Source: Cunninghamella blakesleeana (lineage: Eukaryota; Mucoromycota; Mucoromycetes; Mucorales; Cunninghamellaceae). From it: a stretch of 64,000 bases of DNA. Positions 24,363-39,491 of the stretch are shown here, one piece after another (positions within the stretch are counted from its first letter, which is position 1; the number at the start of each line of letters is the position of its first letter). A program made the position numbers and the translations under genes. The stretch covers positions 310,001 through 374,000 of the forward strand of contig JAFCIZ010000002.1 in the NCBI GenBank assembly GCA_017871115.1. The letters are read 5' to 3'. The notes under the pieces were generated by a model. The model was not told the origin of the DNA and did not search any database. It saw nothing but the letters and a program-made list of their open reading frames with translations.

Positions 24363-24920
24363 ATGTCAGCAGTAAGTAAATAATATATTTTTTTGAATAA
24401 ATATATGTTTATTATTATTTTTTAATGAATGTATTTAATTCAAATGTGTTATTACTGTTATTTATTGATTTTAATAGTTTGTCCCCGTTAATCCCAAGCC
24501 TTTCCTTAATGATCTTACTGGTAAACCTATTCTTGTAAAATTAAAATGGGGTGGTGAATATAAAGGCTATCTTGCTTCCGTAGATGCTTATATGAATTTA
24601 CAGGTAATTATTTAAATAATATCATTGCTTATGTTGTATGACACTTTATTGATTGATTGTTTTTCATTCATTTATTTTATGTTTAATAGCTTCATAACAC
24701 TGAAGAATTCCAAGATGGTGTTTCTGTTGGTACTCTTGGTGAAGTTTTAATCAGGTATATAAATATAATATTAAAACAGAAGGATCGATTGATTGATTTA
24801 TATATATTCGTATATTTTTTATTCTTTTATTAATATATATAAACACATTGACTTATTTTATATAGATGTAATAATATACTTTATATTCGTGGAGCTGACG
24901 AAGATACAGATATGAATTGA
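24363..24920 (+). CDS. SMX3: Small nuclear ribonucleoprotein Sm F
   Basis: Member of the heptameric Sm ring around U1, U2, U4 and U5 snRNAs. Four exons: 24363..24371, 24478..24603, 24690..24754, 24866..24920 (84 residues). The first coding exon is only Met-Ser-Ala. Sm1 motif: [36 protein letters not shown]. Sm2 motif: [15 protein letters not shown], split by the last intron at the Arg codon. It ends in a short acidic tail, DEDTDMN. The WGGEYKG and NTEEF segments distinguish F from other Sm and LSm paralogues. Confidence 0.96.
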
Positions 24921-25196
24921 AAAAGGGATAAATAAAGACAATTATATATAAAGGAAACAATATATATTTGGATTCAATTATTACGATTAGCATTTTTTTA
25001 TTATTATAATTATTACATTCAAATGGATTTGATGATAACTTTATTATTTATTATGTTAAAATAAAAAAAAATAGCTTTTGTAAATAAATAATAATAATAA
25101 ATTAACAGCAATTATATATATATATATATATATATATTCCATTATATATACTTTACAACAGAATCAGTTACACCTATATATATAAATATACGAGTA

Positions 25197-26462
25197 TTAG
25201 CAATCAGCAAAAATGGGAAGGAATCTATATGCAGAAGTTAAACCTCCATCAATTTTAATATCTTGACCATTAATATAAGAAGCGTCAGGACTTGCCAAAA
25301 ATGCCACTGTCGAAGCAATCTAATTAAAGTTATAATTAAAATAATAATAATAATAATAATATTAATAATGATAATAATAGAAAAAAGAAACGAGGAAACT
25401 TATCATAGATCAGGATATAAATATATATATATATATAACTTACTTCATTTGGAGTACCATAACGTTCTAAAGGTGTTGTACTCTTTTTCGCTTCATCATT
25501 CACATTAAGTTCTTTCATTTTATCCGTAGTAGACTTAGTCATATTGGTTTCAATGATACCAGGGCAGATTGCATTGACACGAATATTCTTTCCTTTTAAT
25601 CTCCATGCAGATGTTTGAACAATATTAATCACACTATATATATATATATATATATAAAAGTTAGATGAATCATATTTACATATATATATATATATATACT
25701 ATAAAAAAATGCATTTACGCTGCTTTGGAAGCTGAATAACTTATAGGACCGGCTCCAGATCGAACCCCAGCAACTATTTATATATTATATTAGCAAATAA
25801 CGTTCTAAAAATATGATTTAAAAAATTGTGGTCATTACCTGAAGCAGTAGCAATAATAGACCCTCCACTGGAAGATTTTGTTTCTGACGTTTTTTCCATG
25901 GCTAAAGAAGCATGTTGAATAGCAGCCAAGACACTATTTTTTAAATATATTAAAAAAAAAATTAGCCATCTACATAAAATAAAAAACACGAGCAATTTAT
26001 ATATACAGCCATGGTTCATGTACCTCCAGGTATTGATTTCCATGGTCTTTAAAAAATCAGCACGAGTAATATTATGCAAAGTGCCAGGAATCACCACGCC
26101 TGCATTAGCGAAAAAGACATCCAATCTACCAAAAGTAGATACGGCTTCTTCCACAACTTTTTGAACATCATCTTCAGAAGAAGCATCAACCTTACGAGCA
26201 AAAGCTTTTACTTTATATTCTTCTTGAATTTTTTTAACAAGCATTTCTAAATTTTCATCTTGGATATCGGTAACATAAATTGCTTGTGGTTGTTTTTTAG
26301 CAAGTTCTAAAGCAGTTGCCCAACTTTAAAAAAAAAATCAATTATAACAATATATAAACAAAAAGAAAGGAACCCAAAATTATTTTTATTATTAGCCTTT
26401 TTTATATACCCTATACCAAAAGTTGAGTTAGCTCCAGTAATAATTATAACGTAGTGTTCCAT
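25197..26462 (-). CDS. Short-chain dehydrogenase/reductase
   Basis: Classical NAD(P)-dependent SDR, substrate unknown. Six exons in coding order: 26462..26410, 26323..26024, 25933..25839, 25773..25719, 25633..25444, 25319..25197 (271 residues). The Rossmann start is [11 protein letters not shown], two residues longer than the usual TG-x3-G-x-G. Later come VTDIQD, FANAGVV, the catalytic Ser in IATASVAG, YSASK (Tyr and Lys of the triad), [12 protein letters not shown], and [13 protein letters not shown] near the end. An Asp at the end of beta 2 (VTDIQD) usually favours NAD(H). No targeting signal. Converges with Sm F across 276 bp containing a TA tract; divergent from the TMEM184 gene. Confidence 0.9.
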
Positions 26463-27039
26463 TTTTATTATTTTTTATATTTAAAAGTATATAAATTACA
26501 AAAAAAATTAAAAAGGGAGAAAGAACGAAAAAATTGTTTGTCAAATTTATTCTCTTGGGAAGAGCCTGTGTAACAAATCAGGCACTTAAAATATAAATAT
26601 TGCATTGCATTTCAATATTATACCCATATAACCCATATAATTTATAATGCTAAGCAAGAAACGAAGGTTTAAAACCATGGTCATATGACTCTTTATTTTT
26701 ATTTTATTTTTCTGTAAAATAATAATAATATTAATGAAGACCACCAAATATAAATAAAGTTCTTTATTAATTAAACAATAACATTCATGTTTTATTTATT
26801 AGGCATAGTATTGATGGTTTAGAAATCTTTATGTTATAAAATAAATATCATATTGAACGTCAAGTGATTTGAAAAAAATGAGCGGAAGTTAAAACGAATT
26901 TCGTCAGATTTTTTTTACCATTTTTATTTTTAAAAAAAAAACTTTTTCTTTCTAATTTTTTTTACTTTCATATATTATTTTACTACTGTATTATTTATAA
27001 CAATATAATAAATAAAACGTTTGCTTTTTTTTATGAGCA
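26463..27039. promoter_or_regulatory. Divergent spacer SDR / TMEM184
   Basis: 577 bp with no gene. A T-run/A-run block near 26930 and a pyrimidine stretch precede the TMEM184 start. No factor site recognised. Confidence 0.5.
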
Positions 27040-29864
<2,825 letters not shown>

Positions 29865-30805
29865 AATATTTAAACATTTTTTTTATTATGCTATAAAATA
29901 AAAATAAAAATGTTTTTTTTTTTTTTTTCCTTTATTTTTTAAAAAAAATTTACATTTATGAGTACACGTTGGAAATCAAAGAAACATATCATTTATTAAA
30001 AATGAAAATGGAAAATAAAGAAAAATATAATAAATGAATTATAGAATGAAAGGAAAAAAATGGGTTATACAATTAGGTTTTATTCATAATTTATTCATAA
30101 TTACGAATGTACACAGGGAATAATAATAACAACAAGAAACAATAGTATAAATTAAATGTAAAACTAACCTACTCGATAAAAACAGAAAGTTAAGAGATAA
30201 CAAGCGTGTGGAGTTAAAAAAGTTGTAAAAAAAGGAAAATCCATTTTTTTTTTAATCTCATTCACTTTTAAAAAAAAAATTTTTCTAATTTTTTTAAAAA
30301 ACTAGTGTTTTATTTTACATGTACATATAAACATGTATGTGTATATGTATTTATTTATTTATTTATGAATGCTTTAGCCAGTAAAGTGAACTTCCTCTAT
30401 ATAATGGAAACAATTAAAATTAATATTATTATGATTATGAATTAAGTTTAGTATAAGAAAACGTAAGGAATAATAGATGTGCTATAGCAACTAGCCAAAT
30501 AAGCTTAAAGATAAATTAATTATAAACTTTAATTCTCATTTTTTTACATAAATTGAATAATAATTTAACAAATCAAGTAATAATGTCATTCAGTAGCACA
30601 GATATTATATTATGAAAGATTCAAACTCATTTAAATGCACGATGTTCTTGAGTTTCTATTTTATTCTGATCCCCCTATAAATTATTCTGCCTTGTAAGTT
30701 TTTCAATTTTCTATTTTTCTCTCTTCCTTTTCCTTTTCCTTTTTCTTTCTTTCTTTTTTTTTCTTTTCTTTTATCATCCTATTACACCTTTTTTTTAATA
30801 TAATA
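29865..30805. other. Intergenic, TMEM184 to PC-esterase
   Basis: No gene seen. T-runs after the TMEM184 stop, A/T-rich middle, then a pronounced CT-rich tract at 30710..30790 immediately before the PC-esterase start codon, as at several other genes here. Confidence 0.6.
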
Positions 30806-31237
30806 ATGGTGCAAAGATCAATAAAACAAGGTGGAACCAAATCAAATCTAACGACCATATATATCCTGGCTATTTTTGCACTTTTATTACTATGGGTGTT
30901 TGTGATCCACCATGATGATCCTAAATATGAATTACCACCTGCCATTATAAATAATAATAATAACAATAACAATCCGTCAGCACAAAAAAATCTTCTACAG
31001 TCACCTTTTATAACCACAAAAATACCATTTAATCAGTTATGCGATGCTACTACTTATAATCAAGGTCAATGGGTGAAAAGAAAATTTCATGTTAAAAATA
31101 ACCAGGTCAAATCATTTACTCTAAAAGCAGATTATCACTGTCCTAAACATTTTGCCCATAAATGCTTTGAAAGAAATGAAAAAGAGTTAATAAGGAGTAA
31201 ACAAATGTAAGCCAATAAAATAATAGATATAAATGAG

Positions 31238-31269
<32 letters not shown>

Positions 31270-32646
31270 CAAATGAATAAAATAATTCATTATTTATTTA
31301 TTGTATCTTATATATTTATTATCTCTGTTATTATGATATATAGAGCGGAATGGGAATGGAAACCAGAGAAATGCCAACTTTTAGATATGAATGCATATGA
31401 ATTAGCCAATCATTTATCCAAACATCCATTATTATTTGTTGGTGACTCTATTTCTCAATTACAGTATGAAAGTATGGGTTGTTTATTGGGTGAATTTATG
31501 TCAAAACCCACTAAACAAATGATGTCAAACAATATAACAAGAGGAGATAAATCGATTAAAGTATCAGAGTTAGCTTTTACCACAACAGATTCCCATGCAG
31601 ATACATCTCCTTCATTGGCATATATAAGGTCTGATTTTTTATTACGTACAGATGACTTTAAATTAATTAACCCTTTTGAAAAGGAAGGCGATTTGATGGG
31701 TATTGGTCATAATTTCCCTTGGTAAAATAAAACAAAATAAAATAAAATACAAAAATTCAAATAGGGTTGTTTTATATTTATCATCATCACCATCATTATT
31801 CTATTTAGGGTACATGCTTTACCTCATTTTGATTATATTGTTATTAACACTGTAAGGATATAAAGATATATATATAAACTGAATCATCCTCCCCCCCCCT
31901 CCTTAAAAAAATATAAAAAATAAACTAACCATCACTTTTTTTGTTTTATTTTATTTTATCTTTTAGGGGGCTCATTGGCATAAAGATATAAAATGGGGAC
32001 CTAATACATCAGAAGAGGAATTACAACAAGCTTTTAAGGATGGTATGAAAGTAGTATTTGATCATTTGAAAAAAGTTATTAAACCTCATCAACGAGTATG
32101 GGTTAGAAGCACACCTTATGGTCATTCCAATTGTTCTCAGTATAAAAAGCCTATGAAAAAATTAAACCCTCCAACTGGTCAACCTGGCCAATATGGTAAA
32201 AAAAAAAAAAATCAAAGAAAAATTAATATAATGGGAGAAATGGGTAAATAAGATAGCTGACTTTTTTTTTTTTTCTATAAAGAATGGCATCTTTTTTCTA
32301 CATTTGATAACATCTGGCGTGAATGGATTGAAAATGAAAAGGATCCTCGGTTTAATTATTTTGATATTTCTTACATGTCTAATTTACGTGGTGATGCTCA
32401 TTCTAAACCTGATAAGGATTGTCTTCATTTTTGTATTGGCGGAGGTAATAAATATAAATATATAAACTTTAAAATATACGGATAAATAATAATAATATAA
32501 GGTTGACTGATATATATATATGTATGTATGTATGTTTTATGTATATGTATTTAGGTCCTGTCGATTTTTGGAACCAATTTCTTTATCACGAAATTGGTAA
32601 AAATGCACTAATGGAATATGAAAAACAAAAAAAATCTTCAAACTAA
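30806..32646 (+). CDS. PC-esterase / TBL-like Golgi O-acyltransferase
   Basis: Type II membrane protein of the PC-esterase (trichome-birefringence-like) family, which O-acetylates polysaccharides in plants; the fungal substrate is unknown. Six exons: 30806..31206, 31344..31721, 31809..31851, 31967..32195, 32283..32444, 32555..32646 (434 residues). A short basic N-terminus, then one membrane anchor (YILAIFALLLLWVFVI) and an Asn-rich stem. The lumenal domain has EWEWKPEKCQL, the catalytic Ser in FVGDSISQLQYES, NTGAHWHKD and the Asp-x-x-His motif in DCLHFC. The first domain resembles the plant TBL domain in W-x-P-x-x-C; the Cys in this stretch and in the DxxH motif are candidates for a disulfide. 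All exon joints keep frame only with the listed borders. Confidence 0.88.
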
Positions 32647-34995
32647 ATGAAAATTAATTAATCAATGTATATACTTATATCCATATAAAGAAAAATAAAA
32701 AGAAAACAAAAAAAAAAAAAAAGAACTTCAATTGTAATTATTTTTATATACTTCGCTTGGTCGATTTCTTTATCTTTTTACCCACTTTTCATGACCCTCT
32801 CTTGATCAAATAATTAATCTATACAATAATAAAAATTTACATTAATAAGGCTTCAATAATTAATTTCCAATATATAATTATAGAATTGCAAATCTTTCGA
32901 TGGATTTAGTGGGTAAAATTAATTTGTGATAAATGATTTAATTTTTTTTACAAGATAATTTCTGAGGGTCATTATCTGTTTTATTATATTTTATCTTTTA
33001 AGTATGCTCTAGGGTTTATTTTTAGTTGTTAAAAATAATGGCAGAAAATTGGCTTCTTCATTGTATTGTTTCAGACAATCATAGGGAACTGAAAATTACC
33101 AATCACGAGGGCAGTTACAGAGAATAAGTAAGATGTGGCGAGCATTTCAAATTTTAATATTACATTAACTCTTTGTTATCAAATATTTTATGAATAAATA
33201 GCAAGAAATAGAATTAATAGCCTAGAAGATACCAACACAAGTGTCACCCAAATAGGTAAAGCAAGCGGTACTTGAATATTTTTAATATTCAAACTGACAA
33301 CCTTTGGACCAACATACACAGAAAAATTAAATATTGCTTTAATATAAATAAGTTGAAATATTTTTCTTTCTTCTTATTTCCTTTCGATTTTGTCAAATTT
33401 ATAAATAAAATTATTTTATTTATTCAAACCTATTCTATTTTGTTATAGCTTATATTAGGTTTTTGATTGAAATTATTATATTTTTATTATTATTACAAGC
33501 TTACTTCACTTCTTTATTGAAATCACCTTGTTTTACATTTTTAAACTTGTGTTTTTAAATAACATATATAAGCTCTTACTTTATTTTATCATATTTTACT
33601 TGATTACCACATATTCTGTATAATAATCTATATCATAGACTTTAAAATTTGCTCACATATTACTTTAAGTATTTAAATTTTTTATTTCATTTTATTTTAT
33701 TTTTTTACTTTATAAATTGTTCTCCATATAAAACTAGAACTGATACTCACTGAAACTATTTTGATTACTGTAAACATAAATATACACTTTTATCCTTATT
33801 TTAATAAAAATATATATAAGCCCACAGCATATGATGTATCTGAAGAATATGGTTGAAAAAGAACTACCCATATACAATATTTAGGAATCAAGGTGTTACA
33901 TACAAATACTATTATTCAAATTGCCCATTTTACAATTATAGTGTTATCATTAGAAAAATTATGTAAGCTACTCTTTGATTATATTGATTTAATGAACAAA
34001 GTAATAATTTGAGTACTTACCAAGAAATTTATGGCCTTCCACCATATTTACTTTGGAATTTATTTGGTATACTTGTATTTAAAAGCTATGAAGAAATTAT
34101 ACATCTTTGAATAAATAAATATGTATGACAGTAGTATGTTTTTGGTAAATCGGCCCAAGCATATATTTTTTTAAAAATATAAAATACAATAAAAATAATA
34201 TTTTTTATGCATTTTTAAATACCTCATTTTTTTTTCTGTTTAAAAAAGCAACACATGTTGCCAATCAACTATTTATATAAAATACATCGTGTAGATAATA
34301 TAATTTATATATTTAGCAATGATTTGATTAACCGATTTATTAATTAATAAAATAAATTGCATTGAATTATTTTTCGCGTTAATTATTGATTCTGGGTATA
34401 CGCATAAAAAAAAAGCAAGGAACGATTTCATATAACCCCAAATGTGTTTTTTTAGTTTGTTTTATTCTAAGAAAAAATAATATAGCATTCAATAAATTAC
34501 AATCTTGGATTTTATTTTTGAATAAATATGTCATTGAATAACAAATTGAATATTTTCTATATAATGAGTAACCATCCCTAATATAATAATTTAATGCTTT
34601 TTAATGTATTTATTCTCAAAATAGAATTACATTTTCCATATTTGTTATATACTCTCATATCAAGAGAGTTGTTTATTTTCAAAATATATTTAAAAATTTA
34701 AGTTTGCTAATATAAAATAAAAATAAAATTAATTTAGATAAAGAAAATACGTGTCAAAAAATTGGTAAAATATATACAAAGAGTATAGCCCACATAATTT
34801 ATTCCATACATCCATATCACATAGAATGTACTATTCATTTTATTTGTTAATAAAACCGAGTAATATGAGTCCATATATAGGTTGATCTTTTTTTTCATCA
34901 TCACGCTCATGAAGCTTTACTGTAATAATAGTATATATATATACATATATTAGTTTTTCAGGTGGCATACTTATGCCGCTAAAACTATTCTCTTT
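32647..34995. other. 2.35-kb convergent gene-free region
   Basis: It lies between two 3' ends, so neither neighbour needs promoter sequence here. Composition is less repetitive than in other spacers at 33030..33320 and 33950..34110, where short open frames of about 30 codons occur (starting at 33038, and around 34011). None matches a family I know. A 9-bp inverted repeat TTGAATATT/AATATTCAA lies at 33272..33292. Confidence 0.5.
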
Positions 34996-35550
34996 TTATA
35001 ATGTTGATAATAATCTACTTAGCCCTTTATCTACTTCTTTTCTAAATAATATAATTATAAGATAAATAGTATATATATATATATATTAGTATATTACCCA
35101 TATAATCCATATTATTACTATTAATATTGTTAATTTAATGTCGCCTCTTACATTTGTTTAGATAGAATTTGTATTTGAGCCAAGTCTTTATCAAGTTCAT
35201 CACATTGCGTAATTAATTCTATTGTCTTTTGAGTACATGTTGCCAAGTCATTAGATAATTCCTGAACGGCCTCTGTATATACTTTTCCAGCTTCTACTGT
35301 TGATTGCGTCATCTATTGATAACATAATTTAAATACAATATATACACTTCTAAAATGTCTATTACTGATATTTATATATATGTATATGTATATGTGTATA
35401 TATATTTGAGTATAAGCTTAATATTACATTAGTCATTCGTTCTTGAAATAATTCAACTGAATCCGATAACTGTTGCGATAATTCCACTGCTCGTGTTTCT
35501 AGTGTTTGAAATAGTTCTATATCTAGTGGTATATTTGGCGTATCAGTCAT
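34996..35550 (-). CDS. BORC subunit 6 (lyspersin)-like coiled-coil protein
   Basis: Small helical protein resembling the C-terminal helix region of BORCS6, part of the BLOC-1-related complex that positions lysosomes. Three exons in coding order: 35550..35428, 35312..35152, 35041..34996 (109 residues). Features shared with BORCS6: LETRAVELSQQL, MTQSTVEAGKVYTEAVQEL, a central CTQKTIELITQCDELDKDL and a terminal KQIKEVDKGLSRLL. The apparent stop after SKQM at 35149 is intron read-through; splicing to the last 46-nt exon restores the KQIKEV segment expected from the family. No membrane helix or signal. KxDL-type or other BLOC-1-like coiled coils are the main alternative. Confidence 0.62.
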
Positions 35551-35681
35551 ATTATATTAAATAACAGTAACAATAAAAATAAAAATCGAGGAGAAAGAGA
35601 GTGAAAGAAAAAAAAAACGGAACTTAAAAAAACTTATCTATTTTTTATTTTAATTCGATGATCAATTTTTATAGGGTTTAA

Positions 35682-36563
35682 CTAGAATGCAGAATTTAAA
35701 AAATTCAATAAGTTGGATCGATTTTCATCACGTTTTTTATCATCTGTCGTTTTATGGATCTTCAATTTGATCTATATTAATATATAATAAAATAATATAC
35801 AAATATATATGCAAATATTTACAAGTGAATAAATACTGTTTTTTTTTTTTTTATGATTTTGCCAAATATATACATAATTACCTTTTTCCCAGTGATAGCA
35901 TTTCTTCTATAGTCACCTTCATTATCGCTATCTGAGCTACTAGAATCACTAGATGAATCTGAACGCTTACTCTTTTTCTATAACATATAAAATATAAATA
36001 AATAAATAGGAATAATCAATAACCAACGACCAATATAGATCCATTTACATATAACTATTTTAATCATCGTCGTTACATTAAAAAATACACTTACACTTTT
36101 CTTTTTTTTCTTATTTTTACTACTGCTTGATTTCTTTTTCTTTTTTTTGTGCCTCTTTTCATCTATTATCATTAATAAAATAAATAAATAATAAGTTTGT
36201 ATAGAGTAAAATGAAAAAAAATGAAATATATGAATATTATGTAAAAATGAACATCTCTTTAATACCTTCTGATTCACTAGATGAAGTGTCGCTAACTGAT
36301 CGACTACGTTTATGATGATTACTTTTATTTACGCGCGACCTTTTATGGTGATGAATAGGTGATCTTGACCGATGTCTATCTTTTATTATGATAATTTATT
36401 TTTCCCCAGATCGTAAACAAAAATAATCAGAAAAAAAATGTTGTTGTTACCACATATCCCCAATATCATGTTATTATTATTTTTCCAATATTCAGCGTCG
36501 ATATGTATATAAATAATATAATATATAATAATAATAAAAAAAGAATGTTATTCTAATAGGTCG

Positions 36564-36594
<31 letters not shown>

Positions 36595-36953
36595 CTCTTC
36601 AGTTATATTGTATATTTTTTCTTCTTTATATATATTATATTTATTATGTACCATGTTTATCTGAGCGATATTTTTTTTCTGAACGATGTACGTCTGGGGA
36701 TCTACTTCGTGATCGTTTACGGGAATGATGTCTATCTAGTGACCTGCTTCGTGATCGTTTACGAGAATGATGTCTACTTTCTTTATTATTATAATCTAAA
36801 GTAATAGCAGTAATTTAAAAAAAAGTAAAAAAGTAAAGCAAAAATAATATTCAAGAATATAATATAAGATAAAATGTATAAAGAAGATAATAATATATAC
36901 TATAAATAAAATATCTACTATAAAAACATCATTATTGCCTTACGTTCACCCAT
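35682..36953 (-). CDS. RS/Lys-rich nuclear protein with conserved-looking C-terminus
   Basis: Not assigned to a known family. Six exons in coding order: 36953..36944, 36795..36652, 36379..36266, 36162..36095, 35977..35882, 35771..35682 (173 residues). The first coding exon is 10 nt (MGE plus one base). The N-terminal half is Arg-Ser/His-rich and contains a 42-bp tandem duplication encoding two copies of RHHSRKRSRSRS; then poly-Lys and Ser-Asp blocks. The last 40 residues are not low complexity: YRRNAITGKKIKLKIHK, then KRDENRSNLLNFLNSAF. The composition suggests a splicing-associated or nucleolar protein. All five joints keep frame and every exon is RS- or Lys-rich, which supports the model. 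131 bp separate it from the BORCS6-like start codon, on the same strand. Confidence 0.7.
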
Positions 36954-37323
36954 TAAAAATATTTTAAAAAAAAGTACAGAGATAAAAAATACAACTTTAA
37001 ATTTTTTCACACCCTAATATAAAAAAATAAGATATCGGTATTTAAAAATGCAACATCCAATATCCTTCAATTCCTTTTTGTTCTCTTCATATAATATTTT
37101 TTAAAATAACCTGGGATCCATTAAAATTACATTGTATCTAAAAAAAGAAAAGAGAAAACTTGAAAAAAAGGAAAAGTACAATTAAGTTTTAAAACCAAAA
37201 AAAAAAAAAAAAAAAAATGGGGTATAGAGTGTAAAAAAAAGCTTTGTGGATAATAAATATTTTATTTCACTGTTGATAAAATATATAGATATATTGATAT
37301 ATATATAATAGATAAAAATAAGT
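36954..37323. other. Spacer, RS protein promoter / kinase 3' end
   Basis: 370 bp, no gene. A 21-nt A-run (37197..37217), several shorter A-runs and TA tracts. Confidence 0.6.
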
Positions 37324-39491
37324 TTAACTAATGACTCTCATTTCATGTCCAATTTTAGTAAGTTGATAATAGGGAATAAAAGTCGAAGATGAAGAATGAT
37401 TATCCTGAGGAGTAATAGGTGAGCCATTTAATGTGATATCAATATCATTTGACATATTTTGATGTTTAGATTGCTGTTGTTGTTTAGGTATAGTTAATTT
37501 TAATGGTAAATCATCATCTACTGAAAAATTCCAAGAATCTATTTTGAAAGTAAAAATAAATAGAATTAAATTATCACTATTTTGATAAATATATATATCA
37601 TTTTTTTATTTTATTTTATTTTATATTATTAACCCTACCTTCACCAAAGGTAGATAATAAAGGATGCGAAGGGTGCTGATAAGTAGCATTTAACATATTA
37701 TTAGTAGACAAACCAGGTCTAATATCCAAACGTGGACAATGTGTTTTTAAATGATCAGCTAAATATTGAGGAGAAGGAGCGCTTTGGATCCAAGGATGGA
37801 GTAATGCTTCCTGAGCAGACCATCGATGGTGAGGGTTTTTTTGTAAACACTTTGTAATAAAATCATGAAAAGAAGTTGAAAATCGGCAATTATTTATTTG
37901 TTGTTGTCGCTGTTGATGATGACTAGCATTATCATTTAAAGTAGGGGGAGGACTATGTAAGATATATTCAAAAATAGTAAGAGGGTCTTTTGCATCATAG
38001 TAAGGAGGATGGCCACAAGCTAATTCTAACCCAGTAATACCAAGAGACCATATATCTACTTTTGTATCATATCCTTGTTGCAATAGTATCTCTGGACTAA
38101 GCCAACAAGGTGAGCCTACAAAACTTTGTCTTGATTTTTTTTTAATATCCTGATGATAGGCATGATGGTGATGGGTAGATGGCACTTGCAATGAAGATGA
38201 TGTAGTATTGTTATGAGTCGTAGTTTGTATTTCGGGTAAAGATATTAGTTTTCCAGAAACCCCAAAATCTGCTAACTTTATTATACCAGTATCGAAATCG
38301 ATCAACAAGTTGGCAGATTTAATATCTCTGTGAATTAAATCATTTTCATCATGTAAATATTTTAAACTTTCTAGTAATTGCTTCAAGATACTAAAAATAA
38401 ATATATAAAAAAATGAAAATAAAAAATATGTAAAATGGAAATTAGCTTAAATGAATAATAAAACTTTAAAATATATAAACTTTTTAAATATATATATATA
38501 GTATTATAATTTATTACCAAGCAACAAGAGATTCGCTTAAACCATTTTTATGATATTGACTCAATAAATCCAAACATGAACCTAGATTGAAATAAATTAA
38601 TGAATACTATATTTGGAATCTTTCTATTTTTCTATTGATATTATATCATTTTGTCGATCTCCGCTCTTTTTATTTTATAAATATATATAATAATAATAAC
38701 AAGAATTACCTCCAGACATGATGGGTGTGATTAAATACAAATTCGTTGAAGAAACAAAGCTTTGATATATAGGTAATAAATGAGGATGATGGCATAAGGA
38801 CATAATTTGGACCTCACGATGTAATATATCTAATCGATCATTGGACTCCACATCTAATATTTCCAAGTCCATCTTTTTCACTGCCACCATAGTTTGTGTT
38901 GGTTGATGTATGGCTGAATAAACTTTTGCACTTGCCCCTGAGCCTATTCATTATTATAATATATAATTAATTAATTTATTATAATAATAATAAAATAATA
39001 AATAAATAATAAGATAAAAAAAAAAAAAAGGTTAATAAAAAGCAATTAATGATATTGCTTTTTAAAAAAAAATACGTCATATTTTTTATAAATAGTAATT
39101 TAAGGTTTTTACCAATAAGTGTGAGAAAACGATAATCTTCTTGACAAGTAGAAAATTGTAATGTAGGTTCAGCTGTATTTTTGGCCGATAAAAATGATGT
39201 ACATCGAGAGATAAATTGGTGAAGAGAATTTTTTCTAGTTCTTGTTACTGGCGCTGAATTCTCTTCTTGGCGACTATGTTGATGTTGTTGTTGGCAACTA
39301 TTAATGCTGGAAGAACTGTCAGAAGAATTTAATAATGTGGTTGCCGACGATTTTGCATTGTTTGCACGACGTTGTCGATGTTTCCCAGTGGCTGAAAGTA
39401 GCAGGTCATTTAAGGATTTATGCCGAGATAATGATACTTGTCCTGTAGCATTGATTTTATTTGGTGATATGGATGTTTGCATTGTAGACAT
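37324..39491 (-). CDS. STE20-type kinase, FRAY/OSR1-STRAD-like group
   Basis: Ser/Thr kinase nearest the germinal-centre kinase VI group (OSR1/SPAK/Fray) with some STRAD-like wording. Five exons in coding order: 39491..39113, 38943..38710, 38581..38518, 38390..37639, 37538..37324 (547 residues). A Ser/Gln-rich leader of about 120 residues, then glycine loop LIGSGASAKVY, catalytic Lys in VAVKKMDLE, HRDIKSANLLI, LADFGVSGKL. The activation segment carries a His/Thr/Ser-rich insertion of about 35 residues before FVGSPCWLSPE (OSR1 has FVGTPCWMAPE; STRAD has WLSPE). All catalytic residues are present, so it should be active, unlike STRAD. The C-terminal WNFSVDDDLPLKL is followed by a disordered tail; no clear OSR1 CCT domain seen. 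Confidence 0.85.

Noticed and set aside
25755..25775. tRNA B-box-like GGTTCGAT on the minus strand
   Set aside because: It is in a conserved SDR exon and no cloverleaf can be built around it.
30703..31017. 104-codon minus-strand frame over the PC-esterase start
   Set aside because: Antisense shadow of the first exon and of the CT-rich tract, yielding Lys/Glu runs.
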